From the NCBI RefSeq assembly GCF_964199755.1, contig NC_133930.1, forward strand, positions 30,681,071 to 30,745,070: 64,000 nt of DNA. Direction: 5' to 3'. The notes under the pieces are model-generated. The model saw only the letters and a program-made list of their open reading frames with translations. It ran no database searches and had not been told where the DNA came from. The position numbers and the translations under genes are program-made. Positions 1 through 10,765 of this stretch are shown in pieces. The number at the start of each line of letters is the position of its first letter. The first letter of the stretch is position 1. This DNA is from Larus michahellis (taxonomy: Eukaryota > Chordata > Aves > Charadriiformes > Laridae).

Positions 1-2101
1 AGCATCAATCTCTGCAGCCAGGCGCCTGATCTCCTTCCTCAGGAGTTCCATTGCTGGGGATTGTTCCCTGCAGTCACCAGGAAAGCAGATCTCGTCAGAG
101 CGCTGCCCAGCCCCTCCCAGAGCCTCCAAGCTCAGGGAGAGCAGAGAGAGGGGCGCTCGAGCCCCCTTTTCTTTCCCTGGTTTGTAAGCGCTTCCCTCCC
201 CCTCCGGGTTGAGCCAAAGGCCCAGGCAGGAGCGAAAGGCATGAGCCCTGGGCACAGTGCAAGGGAAGGCAAATAGCACGGGCTCATCTGCCGCTAGCCC
301 GCCAAAGGTGCTGCAGGTGAGGAGAGAGGAGAGGGCTCTTACCGTAGGGACCACAGGTTGGCTGATGCCTGCCCCAGCGGCACCTGAAAGAGAAAGGCTC
401 TCCCTTTGAGTCCCCGAGCTGCCGGGGCTTTCCAGAGCCGGTGGCTCTAGGAAGGCACAGCAGAAGCTGCTGCTGGTTCTCTGGGTCACTGCCTGGAACC
501 GGAGCGCTGGGCCATTTCCCCACCCACCGCCAGCAGGGCTCCTCCGTGGGCCTTTCCTGTCCCACAGCAGCAGTCACTGACCTGTGCCACATCCTCTGCC
601 CCCTGCATCCACATGAGCTGCAGGATCCCGCAGCAGGAACCAACTGTAATTCACATGAGCAAGAGAGAGTTGTTTTAGGAGGGTTTCTGACAATGCTTGG
701 AGTCCCGCGGTCTCCTCCCCCAGCACGGTGGCAAGAGGCTGGCTGAGGACACGGGGCAAGGGTGCAGAGAGAGGTTGCGGCTCCAAGAAGGGAGCCTCTC
801 TCTCCCTGGGCCTCGGGGCTCTGCACAGCCCTGCTTCCCGGGCACGCTGGCCGCCCCACAGCTACGCCCCATTTCCCCTCCCCGCTCTGCGCGTAGGGAG
901 CATCTTGGGAGCTCCCTGAGCTGCAGACATGGGAGGCTGGAAAGGCCCCACTAGCTCCTCTCCCCACTATCTCCCTGTGAACTTAAGCTCACACTCCCTG
1001 CCTCTGTGCCTCCGCTGGCAGCAGACAAAGACTCACCGAGAGCACCTATGATCATCACGAAGATTGCAAAGATCCCCTTCTTGCTCGAGGTGACGATCTC
1101 TTGCCTGAAAAAGAGGGAGTTCTGAGCTTAGCAGTGGCCAAGGGCAGAGCCCTGCACGAGGGGACCTTCTCTTCCAAGCCAAGGAGCAGGAATTTTGGAG
1201 GAGACAGGGTCTGCTGGTGGGGAGCACCGCCAGCCTCCCCCTGCTCGCCCTGACCCACTGTCACCTCTCGTCTCCGTGTCCCCACTGCGCACGTCTTGTA
1301 CTCACAGGGTGGAGATGCCTGTGCTGAGGCATCTCTGGATGGCGTCCACAGCCGCTGGCAGACCGAAGACCAACCCTGGGCAAAGGAACCGCAGAAAAGC
1401 CTGAGGACCCTTCTTGAGGACACTGGTCCAACGCGTGCCAGATCCCTGCAGGGAGGTGGGCGCCGGTCCTCCCTCCCTGGGGGCAGGGGCAGGGCCGTGG
1501 TTCTGCCCTGGAGAAGGGGGCAGCTGGGCGCAGCCTGGGAGTGGGGTACAAGGGCCGGGCAGGATCCCCTTGCAGGCAGGGCACTGCTGGCGTGCCTGGG
1601 CAGGGGGGCTGGCACGAGTCCCGGCCTACCCCGTGGTTAGTGCAGTATCCCACAAAGACACGGGCACGGTAGCCATCTCCGTCATGGTCACCGGGAGGCG
1701 AGGTGGCCCCAGGCCTCCCTCGGGGCAGGATGAGGCTGGGTGTGCAGGCCCGTGGCTCCCGGCCGAGCCAGGCAGGCTTGGTGCAAACATGGGGCGAAAG
1801 GCAGCACTGAACTTACGCTTCTTTTCTGCAGCCCTGCGGCGTGCGGGCCTGGGCCGTCTGGTGCCCTGAGCCTCCTGAGATTTTACCTGGCTCTCCCGCA
1901 AGCTTAGGTGGCCTCCTTCAGCCGCAGGAGTGTTGTGTGTGCGGGCAGATCCCTCCTGGAGATAGCCGTGAGGAGAACGCCTGCCACAGGCACACAGCCA
2001 GCAGCACACCGCGAGACCACATCTTATGGCCCACGGTGCATGACCTCACAAAGCCTGTCCCCGCACGGTCTGAGGTCGTGGCTGTGATGTCAGAGGAGGA
2101 A
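1..2101 (-). CDS. SUN-domain protein, array copy A (3' part lies outside the window)
   Basis: Only the 5' exons are in the window. In transcript order they are: candidate exon 1 2050-2101, basic exon 2 1817-1874, exon 3 1306-1375, transmembrane exon 4 1037-1104, exon 5 582-643, exon 6 343-383, and coiled-coil exon 7, cut by the window edge at 1-67. Splice sites are canonical (for example acceptor tttctctttcag and donor gtaagag around exon 6). Exon 3 has two replacements against the other copies (IQR where they have VQG). The frame is open through all visible exons, including exon 2, which is not frameshifted here. The SUN domain itself would lie to the left of position 1. Confidence 0.75.
1370..1880. 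repeat. Internal duplication, younger half (covers SUN exons 2-3)
   Basis: This stretch aligns with 3110-3615 over its whole length with many substitutions. Shared anchors include the blocks around the ccagatccctgcagggaggt / ccagacccctgcgggaggt pair, gcaggcagggc...tgcctgggcagg, and ccgagccaggcaggcttggt / ctaagccaagcaggcttggt. It includes the functional-looking exon 2 and the acceptor of exon 3. Equivalents are present in every unit. Confidence 0.8.
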
Positions 2102-2919
2102 CTGCAGGAGGGGTGGGGGGGTGGAGAGAGACCCCGCTGCCCGCTTGGCCGCTGTGCTTTGCATTTGTGAGCAGACAGTGTTGAAAACACAGCAATGTTT
2201 CAGGTGGTGCTGGGCAGTGCCTGCAGAGCGCCAAGGCTTCCTCTGGTCCTCTCTGTGTGTCCCCGAGCGAGTGGGCTGAGGCTGGGCGAGAGGCTGGGAG
2301 GGGGCACAGCAGGGAGAGCCAAGCCAAAGGGACCCAAGGGCTGCTCCACGCCATGGATCGTCAAGCTCCGCAATAAATCCTGGGCCTTTGGTCTTTCCAA
2401 CGCAGCCATTTCTTGGGGACTGGCTGGGCATCGGTGTGCTGGGGTCAACTCACCGCAGCCTGGGTCGAGAAAGGAGGGTGTTTGCTGTGTGCTTTATAGG
2501 CTCTCGGTGGACCAGGCAGGTTCCTGGGACGGGGGGGCACAGGCTGCCCCGAGGGCAGTGGGGATCTCGTGTGGTGGCACGGGGACATGGTGTGTAGCGA
2601 GCATGGCCCCCTGCCTTCCCCCTGCCTGGGCAGGGCCTGCCATGCCAGACGGGGATGTCCCATGGAGCAAGGAGGGGACAGTGGCTCAGGGTGACATGGG
2701 CTGGGGCTGCACGGGGCTTTGTCCCACTCAGCCCCTCTGGCTCCACATCGTCATGGGGAGCTTCAGCCACCAAATTGGCCCCAGGGACATGCCAAGGGGC
2801 TGCTGCGCCCCTCCATCCTCAACGGGACACACGAGCACCCAGGACACCCCAATGTCCCCTTCTGGGACAAACCAGCTTGCAGGGCCTTGCCGGGCCATGA
2901 TGAGAGTGAGCACCTCTAA

Positions 2920-3060
2920 GGACAAAGACGGAGCCCTGCTGTGCACTGTCTCCACGCCGTGCGAGCGAAGAGCGGGGGGAGCCGCCAGTGTGGAGGCCCT
3001 GTCCAGAAGACGGGCCTTGGGAAGCCTCTGGGCTTCCGTCCCTGCCACGGCCCCTCCACC
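2920..3060. repeat. Low-identity subrepeat also present at 4107-4200 and 46268-46390
   Basis: Three stretches share an order of short blocks: agagccctg, gcactgtctcc / gcactgcctcc, then gaggccctg-ccag-agac, then ccttggg-agcc. They mark an older round of duplication inside the unit and in the flank of the array. Confidence 0.55.
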
Positions 3061-3109
3061 GAGGGAGACCAGGGCTATGGCCAGACCATAAGCAATGCTG
3101 AAGACCAAC

Positions 3110-3615
3110 CTTGCTCAACGACACTGGAGAAAAGCCTGCGGACTGTTCTCTAGGTGGCCGGCCCTTCAGGGCGTATGCCAGACCCCTGCGGGAGGTGGCA
3201 CTGGTCCTGTGCACTCCCTCCACAAAGCATGGGCAGGGGGCTGGGTTATGCCCTGGAGAGGGGGGCAGCCCTGCCACAGAGGGCCTGGCAGGTTCCCCTC
3301 GCAGGCAGGGCGCTGACGGCGTGCCTGGGCAGGGAGAACAGATGAGGCTTTGGCCTCTTGGCCTCTACCGTACCGGTGTACCCTCTGGTTACTCCAGGAT
3401 CCCACAAAGACGTGGACGTGGTACCCAGCTCCACATGGGCACGTAGGGCAGGTGGCCCCAGGGCTCCCTCGGGGCTTGATGACGCTGGTTCTGCGGGGCC
3501 GTGGGTCCCGGCTAAGCCAAGCAGGCTTGGTACAGTCATGAGGAACATCGCTTCCTTTTCTCAGGCTGAACTCAACAGCACTCGGGCAGAGCTCAGACTC
3601 TCCTGCGCTCAAGGC
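3110..3615. repeat. Internal duplication, decayed half (fossil SUN exons 2-3)
   Basis: Partner of 1370-1880. The position matching exon 3 still reads LVFSIAYGLAIAL (3045-3106 side, against LVFGLPAAVDAI in exon 3). The donor matching exon 2 is destroyed, since gtaagt has become gatgtt. This looks like the remnant of a second, older SUN gene 5' end carried along inside each unit. It lies at 11774-12279, 20433-20938, 29079-29584 and 37765-38270 in units 2-5. Confidence 0.7.
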
Positions 3616-3639
3616 AGGTTTCTAAGCCCTGCGGCTTTT

Positions 3640-3870
3640 ACTATGCCTACAGCTCCTGACAGCTTCCCCCTCCGGAACAACCAGCCCTGCATTAGGCTCT
3701 GTGTGTCCTATCCACCAGCTGATGTCTCCAGGAGAGACTGTCTGCTGTCTGCTGCTCTCCTTCAGAGGGCTGTTAATGCCCCTTGTGCTCTTGGAGGAGC
3801 CCTTCTCCTCTTCATCTTGGGGAGAAACGAAGCTCTCCTCCAAGCCTATGCCCACTTGCTCCACTGCAGG
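3640..3870 (-). other. Candidate 5' coding exon of the SUN gene (unit 1)
   Basis: On the minus strand an acceptor-like site (attcctgcag) is followed by a frame that looks like coding sequence, unlike its surroundings. It is acidic then Ser/Lys-rich (for example EESFVSPQDEEEKGSSKST) and reaches a possible donor (gtaaaa) near 3640, in phase 1. The nucleoplasmic segment of a SUN protein could look like this. Phase does not match candidate exon 1 or exon 2 directly, but it matches exon 3 (phase 1). Equivalent frames recur in units 2-5 (e.g. 12304-12534, 20963-21193, 29609-29839, 38295-38525) and are missing from unit 6. Confidence 0.3.
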
Positions 3871-4469
3871 AATGCTGCCTGCCCAGGGGTGGACACTCAG
3901 GCAACAGCCACCAAAATGTGGCCAAGGGAACACCTGCCATGAGCCAAGAGCCACCAGGACAGCACGAGCTCCTTCCAGGTGGGAGACAGTGGCTCACAGT
4001 GCCGTGGGGCTGGGCTTGGTGGCCACTCGCCTTTTCTCCAGCACTGCAGCTGCAGCGTGCTGGCCCTTTCCAGCTGGTGCCCTGCTCCTCGGGAGAGGGG
4101 CTACCCCTCTGGGAGGAAACAGGCAGAGCCCTGTTTTGCACTGCCTCCATGCCACGAGAGCCGAGGCCCTGGCCAGGAGACAGCCTTTGGGCAGCCCACC
4201 GGGAGACATCCCCGCCGTGCTGAGACAGAAACAGCAGCAGGCGCAGCAGGGCAGCACAACCGCTTCTCACCTCGACTGCCCCCGGCCCCCATAGCACCAA
4301 CCTGCCCCTGGGCAGGCGTCTCAGAGGCCTGGCGGTCTACGGGGAGAGGGGAGCAGCTGCCCTCCTCCACAGCCCCCACCTCTTCCCAGGGCCTCTGCAG
4401 CACAAGGGCCAGAGCCCTCTCTGAAACAGCCCCCACGGCTTCTCTCCCTCACCACAGACCCACCAGGAC

Positions 4470-4470
<1 letters not shown>

Positions 4471-4500
<30 letters not shown>
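4471..4500 (+). repeat. (CAG)10 microsatellite, unit 1
   Basis: Ten perfect CAG triplets followed by CAC. The length varies between units. Confidence 0.98.
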
Positions 4501-4502
<2 letters not shown>

Positions 4503-4672
4503 CGGGGCCGGGGGTCCCAGCGAGGCGAGGGCTGGGCTCTCGCGTGGCTCTGCCAGAGGCGGCTCAGAACCCTGCACCGTGGTTGCAGCAGGGGCCCACA
4601 AACGGCTTGTGCTGGAGAGCAGCAGGAACTTGCGGGTTCCAGTCGGAGCAGTTTCCAAGGGCCGAGCCAGAG

Positions 4673-5260
4673 GAATCATACAATCATACAATCATAGAAT
4701 CATAGGGTTGGAAGGGACCTCTGGAGATCATCAGGTCCCACCCGCCTGCCAGAGCAGGGTCGTCTTAGAGCAGGTTGCCCAGGATCGTGTCCAGGCGGGT
4801 TTTGAATGTCTCCAGAGATGGAGACTCCACCGCCTCCCTGGGCAGCCTGTTCCAGTGCTCTGCCACTCTCAGGGTGAAGAAGTTCCTCCTCATGTTTCGG
4901 TGGAACTTCCTATGGTCAAGTTTGTGCCCGTGACCTCTTGTCCTGCCGCTGGGCACCACTGAAAAGAGCCTGGCCCCATCCTCCTGACACCCACCCTTGA
5001 AGTATTTAGAAGTGTTGATAAGGTCCCTGCTCAGCCGTCTTTTTTGCAGACTGAAGAGACCCAAATCCCTCAGCCTTTCCTCATAAGAGAGGTGCTCCAG
5101 TCCCCTAATCATCTTGGTAGCCCTTTGCTGCACCCTCTCCAGCAGTTCCCTGTCCCTCTTGAACCGGGGAGCCCAGAACTGGACACAGTACTCCAGGTGC
5201 GGCCTCACCAGGGCAGAGTAGCGGGGGAGGATGACCTCCCTCGACCTGCTGGCCACAGGA
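4673..5260 (-). mobile_element. CR1 LINE, 5'-truncated (unit 1)
   Basis: On the minus strand an open frame of 163 codons (4765-5256) encodes the C-terminal part of CR1 ORF2, with the typical [20 protein letters not shown] and [19 protein letters not shown]. It is followed by the CR1 3' end and its terminal short repeats, visible on the plus strand as gaatcatacaatcatacaatcata. The 5' end is cut at about 5260, as is usual for CR1. It sits between the SUN copies at the same place in every unit, so it inserted before the amplification. Confidence 0.95.
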
Positions 5261-6000
5261 AGCAGGGCGGGAGGAGAGAGGGGAAGAAAATGGGTGGCGT
5301 GGAGCAGGCTGTGGGGAGAGGTGTGCCAAGAGATCAGGGCTGTCTCGCCGGAGAGATGTGTTAGTGTTTCTTTTCTTCCTATATGAGAAGCAGGAGTTCA
5401 TAGGTTGCTCACAGGCAAGTCCATTAGATGCGGAGAAATTCCCCGAATCAATAGGTTGGTTTGGGTTTGTGACAGACGCCCGTGGACAGTATGGCCAGAC
5501 ACTAGACGCGACCTGTCCTGGGACTGGAGCAATAACTGCAGGGGCTGTGATACTGCGGCAGGAGCCCTTGTGCTGGAGCTTCAGACCCCTCAAGGGTCCC
5601 AGCCATGGCTGCACCCCATGTGGGCCCCCACTAGACCCAGTCCCCAGATGCACGGTGTCCCCTGAAGGGAATGGGGGCGGAGCTCATGAGCTCTGGGGAT
5701 CCTGACCCCCAACGCTGCCAGGCTCCGACGACTCCTGCCTGGGGTGAGACGCAGGGACGGCCCTCGTGCCAAAGGATTTCACCAAGGACCTTAGGCAAGG
5801 AAAGGCTACGGGAGCGTCGTCTCCTTTTGCTCGGTTAGGAAACATCTCCTTGGTGGAGAGAAAGCGGAAAGCCTGAGGAAGGCCTCAGCCTGCGAAAGGC
5901 AGAAGTTGGCACCTTTGAGGGGGCCTCTGAAACGACATTGCTCTGCACCAGACTAACGGCCGCATCCCTCTGCTCTGTTTCTCAGTTTTCTGCTTTAATT
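5261..6000. other. Spacer between the CR1 and the 3' end of the next SUN copy
   Basis: About 740 bases (also at 13919-14658, 22566-23305, 31233-31972, 39919-40658). I see no gene. Open frames on both strands overlap one another and match no family I recognise. Confidence 0.5.
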
Positions 6001-6006
6001 TTTATT
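6001..6006 (-). promoter_or_regulatory. Polyadenylation signal of the SUN gene (copy B)
   Basis: AATAAA on the minus strand starts 14 bases after the TAG stop of copy B. The same signal occurs at 14659-14664, 23306-23311, 31973-31978 and 40659-40664. It implies a very short 3' UTR and supports the chosen stop codon and strand. Confidence 0.7.
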
Positions 6007-6019
6007 GAGGGAAGAAGGT

Positions 6020-9000
6020 CTACACAGGTGTCTGGCCGACGGCCTTCCTTCCCACGATCTTCCCATGCACTTGCACTCGATAAATGCAGGTGTATCCTGG
6101 TTTTCCCCAGTTGCTCCGTATGCCAAGTTTCAGAAACCGAAAGCCTCTGGGAATCCCATTCTGCAAAGAAACCGTGGCAAAAAGCAGCGTTACTCCAGGG
6201 TGTAAAGAGTGAGAGCAGGCTCTGTGCGTCTTCCTCTGACCGCCCGGCCTCTGCCCCGGGCCCTTCTCCCCTCCCCTCCTCCCACGCAGGCGGCAAAGGA
6301 CCCCTGTGCCCCTGCAGAGCAAACGCCCGGCCTCGGGGAGGTGGCGGGCAGCCGTGGAAACCTGCGGCTCGCTGGTGCCGGGGAAGCAGGGCCCAGGGAA
6401 AGTCCTGCCGCCAGGGCAAGGTGCTGGGCATCCGCCCTGCCACCGCCTGCCCGGCGGCTGCAGCTGGGGAGCTGCAGGGTCCAACACAGACATGGGGCTG
6501 ATCTGCTCTTCCTTCTGCTTTTGCCTCCCTGACGGATGCCACTCTTCCCCCGCATCCCACCAATGGTTCTCTCGGCCACGGTCAGGCCCCTGTCCCAGCA
6601 GGGACCGTCTGCACTTCTTCTGCAAGCGGCTTGCTGGCCAACCGGCGTTGCTGCCCTGGCCTCTTGCCCAGACGCACACACTGTACCTGCAGAGGGAAGG
6701 TCTGATTTGGCCCTTTCTGCAAAGTGTAGGTGAATGTCCCCAGCAGAGTTTCTTGCTCGCCTTCCTCATCCAGTCCCTTGGAGATAAAGCACAGGGGAGG
6801 AAGTCAGTCGTGACCCGAGCACCAGGAAACACTCATGCCAGACCCGCGCCCGTCATCTGCACCCCACTCCTGCGGCTCCAGTGCGGTCTGGCGCAGGATG
6901 CGGTGGGGCTGAGTGTCCTCCTTGTGTGTTGCTCAGGGGCCCGGAGGTGCTGGGCCAAAAGGTGCTGAGGGAGCCTTAGGAGGGGTGATACCACCCGGCA
7001 CGTCCCTTGAAATGTCCCCTCAGGGAACGGCAGAATCTCGGCAGATGCGCAGAGAGCAGCAAGTCCCCGTTAGAGCTTTTGCCCGCGGCCAGGTCCCAAC
7101 CCCCAGTGCCCGGCAGAGACTTACAGAGACAGTGAAATCTCGGGGGGCACTGCTGACAGTCCCCAGCGCAGAGGCCATCTTTGCGGTGTGCTGTATGGTT
7201 ATGGCTATTGGTGTTATTTGTGTGGGCAACCGGATCAGCACCTCGCTCCAAGACCCTTGGAAAGGCCAGCAGTATCCCGGCAAAGCATCCGGCTGAAAGC
7301 AAGAGCACAGAATGTGAGGGTGTGATGGGAACACGACGATGTAGTAGAGCCCGTGTGCTCCCGTGGAGCCAGGAGCACAGGCGGCACTGCCCCTGTGGGC
7401 TGTGCTTGTGCTCGAAACGAATGGCGTGTTGGGAGGCGGACAGGAGCTCTGCAGCCAGCAGCTCTGCAGCCTCCCACCCCCTCCACTGCCCCCGTGGGAG
7501 AGGGACAATCAGAGCTGTGGCAGGGAAATGGCGTCCCGAAGGAGAAGTATCTTCACCCAGCAGGGACCAGGGAGGGTGGGCAGGAAGCTCAGCTCAGCGC
7601 AGCCCCTTTCTGAGGGCAACTGCTGTTTTCTAGGGAGCCAAGCCCTGTGGGAGACCTCAGGTGCCTGGCACCGCCCCGGTGCCGGGGCCTTGGGCAACGC
7701 CATTGGCCTGAGGGGAGATGCCCCAGGACTTGCCCCACACCTTCAAAGAGGCAAGAGAAGCAGCAATGACGGTTTCTGCTCCTGTACCTGCACAAAGGTG
7801 TCCTGGGGGGCTGGAGCACACAGGAACCAAAACACCCTGCAGAGTCCTGCAGAGCTGCTGGACGATCTCTGCAGGTCCATGGCAGCCCCTGAAGGGAGAA
7901 GAGCGCAGGTGACTGCAAAAGGCCCAGGCTCAGAGCACCTGGTGGTTGCAGGCAACTACTAAGGCTGCCTGCCAGCCCCACAGCCAGCAGCGCACGCTTG
8001 GAGGTGCCCCAGGAGAAGGAGGGGATCCCCGTGCCCCACGCCCCTCCCGGCTGCACAAAGAGAAGGTCTGCGGGTGCTGGGAGACAGCAAGCCCCCTGGG
8101 GAAGAGCTGCAGACCCAAGCCGAGGCCGCGCTGCGTGGACAGCCCGTCCGCTCGCTTTTGTTCCCCAGCAAAGCTCAGCGGAGAGGGAGAGGGCAGAAAT
8201 GCTGCCAGGGGCACCAGCGAGGGGTCCGACGGCAGGGCTGGGCCCAGCTCTGCCACAGTCACGCTCTTGGGCGCCGTGGTTTCGTTCAATCTCCCTACGC
8301 TTTGTCGAGCAGAGTCTGCAGCGCAGCCTCCTTTTGGGAGCACTGAGCAGGAGTTCAGTGCGATGAGAGCCCTGCCTGCCTGCGTCCATCCGTACCTGCC
8401 TCTTTCAGAGCCCAGTCAGACATCTGCGTGCTTGCAGACATTGCCTCTCTCATTAGCCGAACTTCCTGGAAAGACACATGGGAGCAGGGGAAATGACCAC
8501 AGGTCCCTTGGCCAGGGCAAGGGGCTTTAGAGCGGAGAAGCTCGACCAGCAGCCCCTGGCAGGGGATGGCTGTGTGGGGTGAGCAGGAAAAGCCCACCAA
8601 GTGGCCCAGGAAGCGCCTTGCCCGTCCCAGCCCTCTTTCCCAAAGTGCAGCATCACCTCCTTGCTAGCATCAATCTCTGCAGCCAGGCGCCTGATCTCCT
8701 TCCTCAGGAGTTCCATTGCTGGGGATTGTTCCCTGCAGTCACCAGGAAAGCAGATCTCGTCAGAGCGCTGCCCAGCCCCTCCCAGAGCCTCCAAGCTCAG
8801 GGAGAGCAGAGAGAGGGGCGCTCGAGCCCCCTTTTCTTTCCCTGGTTTGTAAGCGCTTCCCTCCCCCTCCGGGTTGAGCCAAAGGCCCAGGCAGGAGCGA
8901 AAGGCATGAGCCCTGGGCACAGTGCAAGGGAAGGCAAATAGCACGGGCTCATCTGCCGCTAGCCCGCCAAAGGTGCTGCAGGTGAGGAGAGAGGAGAGGG

Positions 9001-10765
9001 CTCTTACCGTAGGGACCACAGGTTGGCTGATGCCTGCCCCAGCGGCACCTGAAAGAGAAAGGCTCTCCCTTTGAGTCCCCGAGCTGCCGGGGCTTTCCAG
9101 AGCCGGTGGCTCTAGGAAGGCACAGCAGAAGCTGCTGCTGGTTCTCTGGGTCACTGCCTGGAACCGGAGCGCTGGGCCATTTCCCCACCCACCGCCAGCA
9201 GGGCTCCTCCGTGGGCCTTTCCTGTCCCACAGCAGCAGTCACTGACCTGTGCCACATCCTCTGCCCCCTGCATCCACATGAGCTGCAGGATCCCGCAGCA
9301 GGAACCAACTGTAATTCACATGAGCAAGAGAGAGTTGTTTTAGGAGGGTTTCTGACAATGCTTGGAGTCCCGCGGTCTCCTCCCCCAGCACGGTGGCAAG
9401 AGGCTGGCTGAGGACACGGGGCAAGGGTGCAGAGAGAGGTTGCGGCTCCAAGAAGGGAGCCTCTCTCTCCCTGGGCCTCGGGGCTCTGCACAGCCCTGCT
9501 TCCCGGGCACGCTGGCCGCCCCACAGCTACGCCCCATTTCCCCTCCCCGCTCTGCGCGTAGGGAGCATCTTGGGAGCTCCCTGAGCTGCAGACATGGGAG
9601 GCTGGAAAGGCCCCACTAGCTCCTCTCCCCACTATCTCCCTGTGAACTTAAGCTCACACTCCCTGCCTCTGTGCCTCCGCTGGCAGCAGACAAAGACTCA
9701 CCGAGAGCACCTATGATCATCGCGAAGATTGCAAAGATCCCCTTCTTGCTCGAGGTGACGATCTCTTGCCTGAAAAAGAGGGAGTTCTGAGCTTAGCAGT
9801 GGCCAAGGGCAGAGCCCTGCACGAGGGGACCTTCTCTTCCAAGCCAAGGAGCAGGAATTTTGGAGGAGACAGGGCCTGCTGGTGGGGAGCACCGCCAGCC
9901 TCCCCCTGCTCGCCCTGACCCACTGTCACCCCTCGTTTCCGTGTCCCCACTGCGCACGTCTTGTACTCACAGGGTGGAGATGCCTGTGCTGAGGCATCCC
10001 TGGACGGCGTCCACAGCCGCTGGCAGACCGAAGACCAACCCTGGGCAAAGAAACCGCAGAAAAGCCTGAGGACCCTTCTTGAGGACACTGGTCCAACGCG
10101 TGCCAGATCCCTGCAGGGAGGTGGGCGCCGGTCCTCCCTCCCTGGGGGCAGGGGCAGGGCCGTGGTTCTGCCCTGGAGAAGGGGGCAGCTGGGCGCAGCC
10201 TGGGAGTGGGGTACAAGGGCCGGGCAGGATCCCCTCGCAGGCAGGGCACTGCTGGCGTGCCTGGGCAGGGGGGCTGGCACGAGTCCCGGCCTACCCCGTG
10301 GTTAGTGCAGTATCCCACAAAGACACGGGCACGGTAGCCATCTCCGTCATGGTCACCGGGAGGCGAGGTGGCCCCAGGCCTCCCTCGGGGCAGGATGAGG
10401 CTGGGTGTGCAGGCCCGTGGCTCCCGGCCGAGCCAGGCAGGCTTGGTGCAAACACGGGGCGAAAGGCAGCACTGAACTTACGCTTCTTTTCTGCAGCCCT
10501 GCGGCGTGCGGGCCTGGGCCGTCTGGTGCCTGAGCCTCCTGAGATTTTACCTGGCTCTCCCGCAAGCTTAGGTGGCCTCCTTCAGCCGCAGGAGTGTTGT
10601 GTGTGCGGGCAGATCCCTCCTGGAGATAGCCGTGAGGAGAACGCCTGCCACAGGCACACAGCCAGCAGCACACCGCGAGACCACATCTTATGGCCCACGG
10701 TGCATGACCTCACAAAGCCTGTCCCCGCACGGTCTGAGGTCGTGGCTGTGATGTCAGAGGAGGAA
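6020..10765 (-). CDS. SUN-domain protein, array copy B (frameshift in basic exon)
   Basis: Exons in transcript order: 10714-10765 (candidate), 10482-10538, 9971-10040, 9702-9769, 9247-9308, 9008-9048, 8657-8732, 8396-8465, 7788-7888, 7125-7292, 6687-6776, 6020-6160 (stop TAG at 6020-6022). Exon phases agree from exon 3 to the stop. Exon 2 is one base shorter than in copies A, C, E and F (a lost C in the ccc run near 10530). Reading from exon 2 would therefore change frame and hit a stop in the transmembrane exon region. If translation starts upstream of exon 2 this copy is broken. The SUN domain is intact. The transmembrane exon has a Val-to-Ala change (IFAIFAMIIG). Confidence 0.75.

Larger units (their letters stand above)
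2102..4672. other. Region upstream of the SUN gene within the unit
   Basis: This 2.6 kb GC-rich stretch (equivalents begin at 10766, 19425, 28071, 36739) holds the internal duplication, the candidate 5' exon and the CAG tract. I find no further gene that I can support. A first exon and promoter of the SUN gene are expected here but I could not identify them. Long plus-strand open frames in it lack any recognisable domain. Confidence 0.5.
1..8665. repeat. Array unit 1
   Basis: Unit boundaries here are arbitrary and set by the window start. The unit has ten CAG triplets at 4471. It lacks the one-base deletion seen in units 2 and 4 at the basic exon (1817-1874). It shares several variants with unit 3 around 1180-1570 (for example ggtctgctgg at 1179). 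Confidence 0.9.

Noticed and set aside
2046-2354. Minus-strand frame starting with a signal-peptide-like segment (MAWSSPWVPLAWLSLLC)
   Set aside because: It has a weak start context and no domain, and it reads through the candidate SUN exon 1 in another frame. The hydrophobic start is most likely chance.
2371-2376. AATAAA on the plus strand in each unit
   Set aside because: No plus-strand gene ends there, so it is a chance hexamer.
2195-3091. Plus-strand 298-codon open frame repeated in each unit
   Set aside because: It overlaps the fossil duplication, has no recognisable domain and low-complexity Gly/Pro/Cys-rich composition, and lies in GC-rich DNA where long chance frames are common. It is preserved only because the units are nearly identical.
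3979-4962. Plus-strand 327-codon frame with a polyglutamine run
   Set aside because: The glutamines are just the CAG microsatellite, and the frame runs into antisense CR1 sequence, so it is not a plausible gene.
5358-5705. Plus-strand 115-codon frame in the spacer
   Set aside because: It has no known family, no splice context that I can support, and overlapping frames on both strands.
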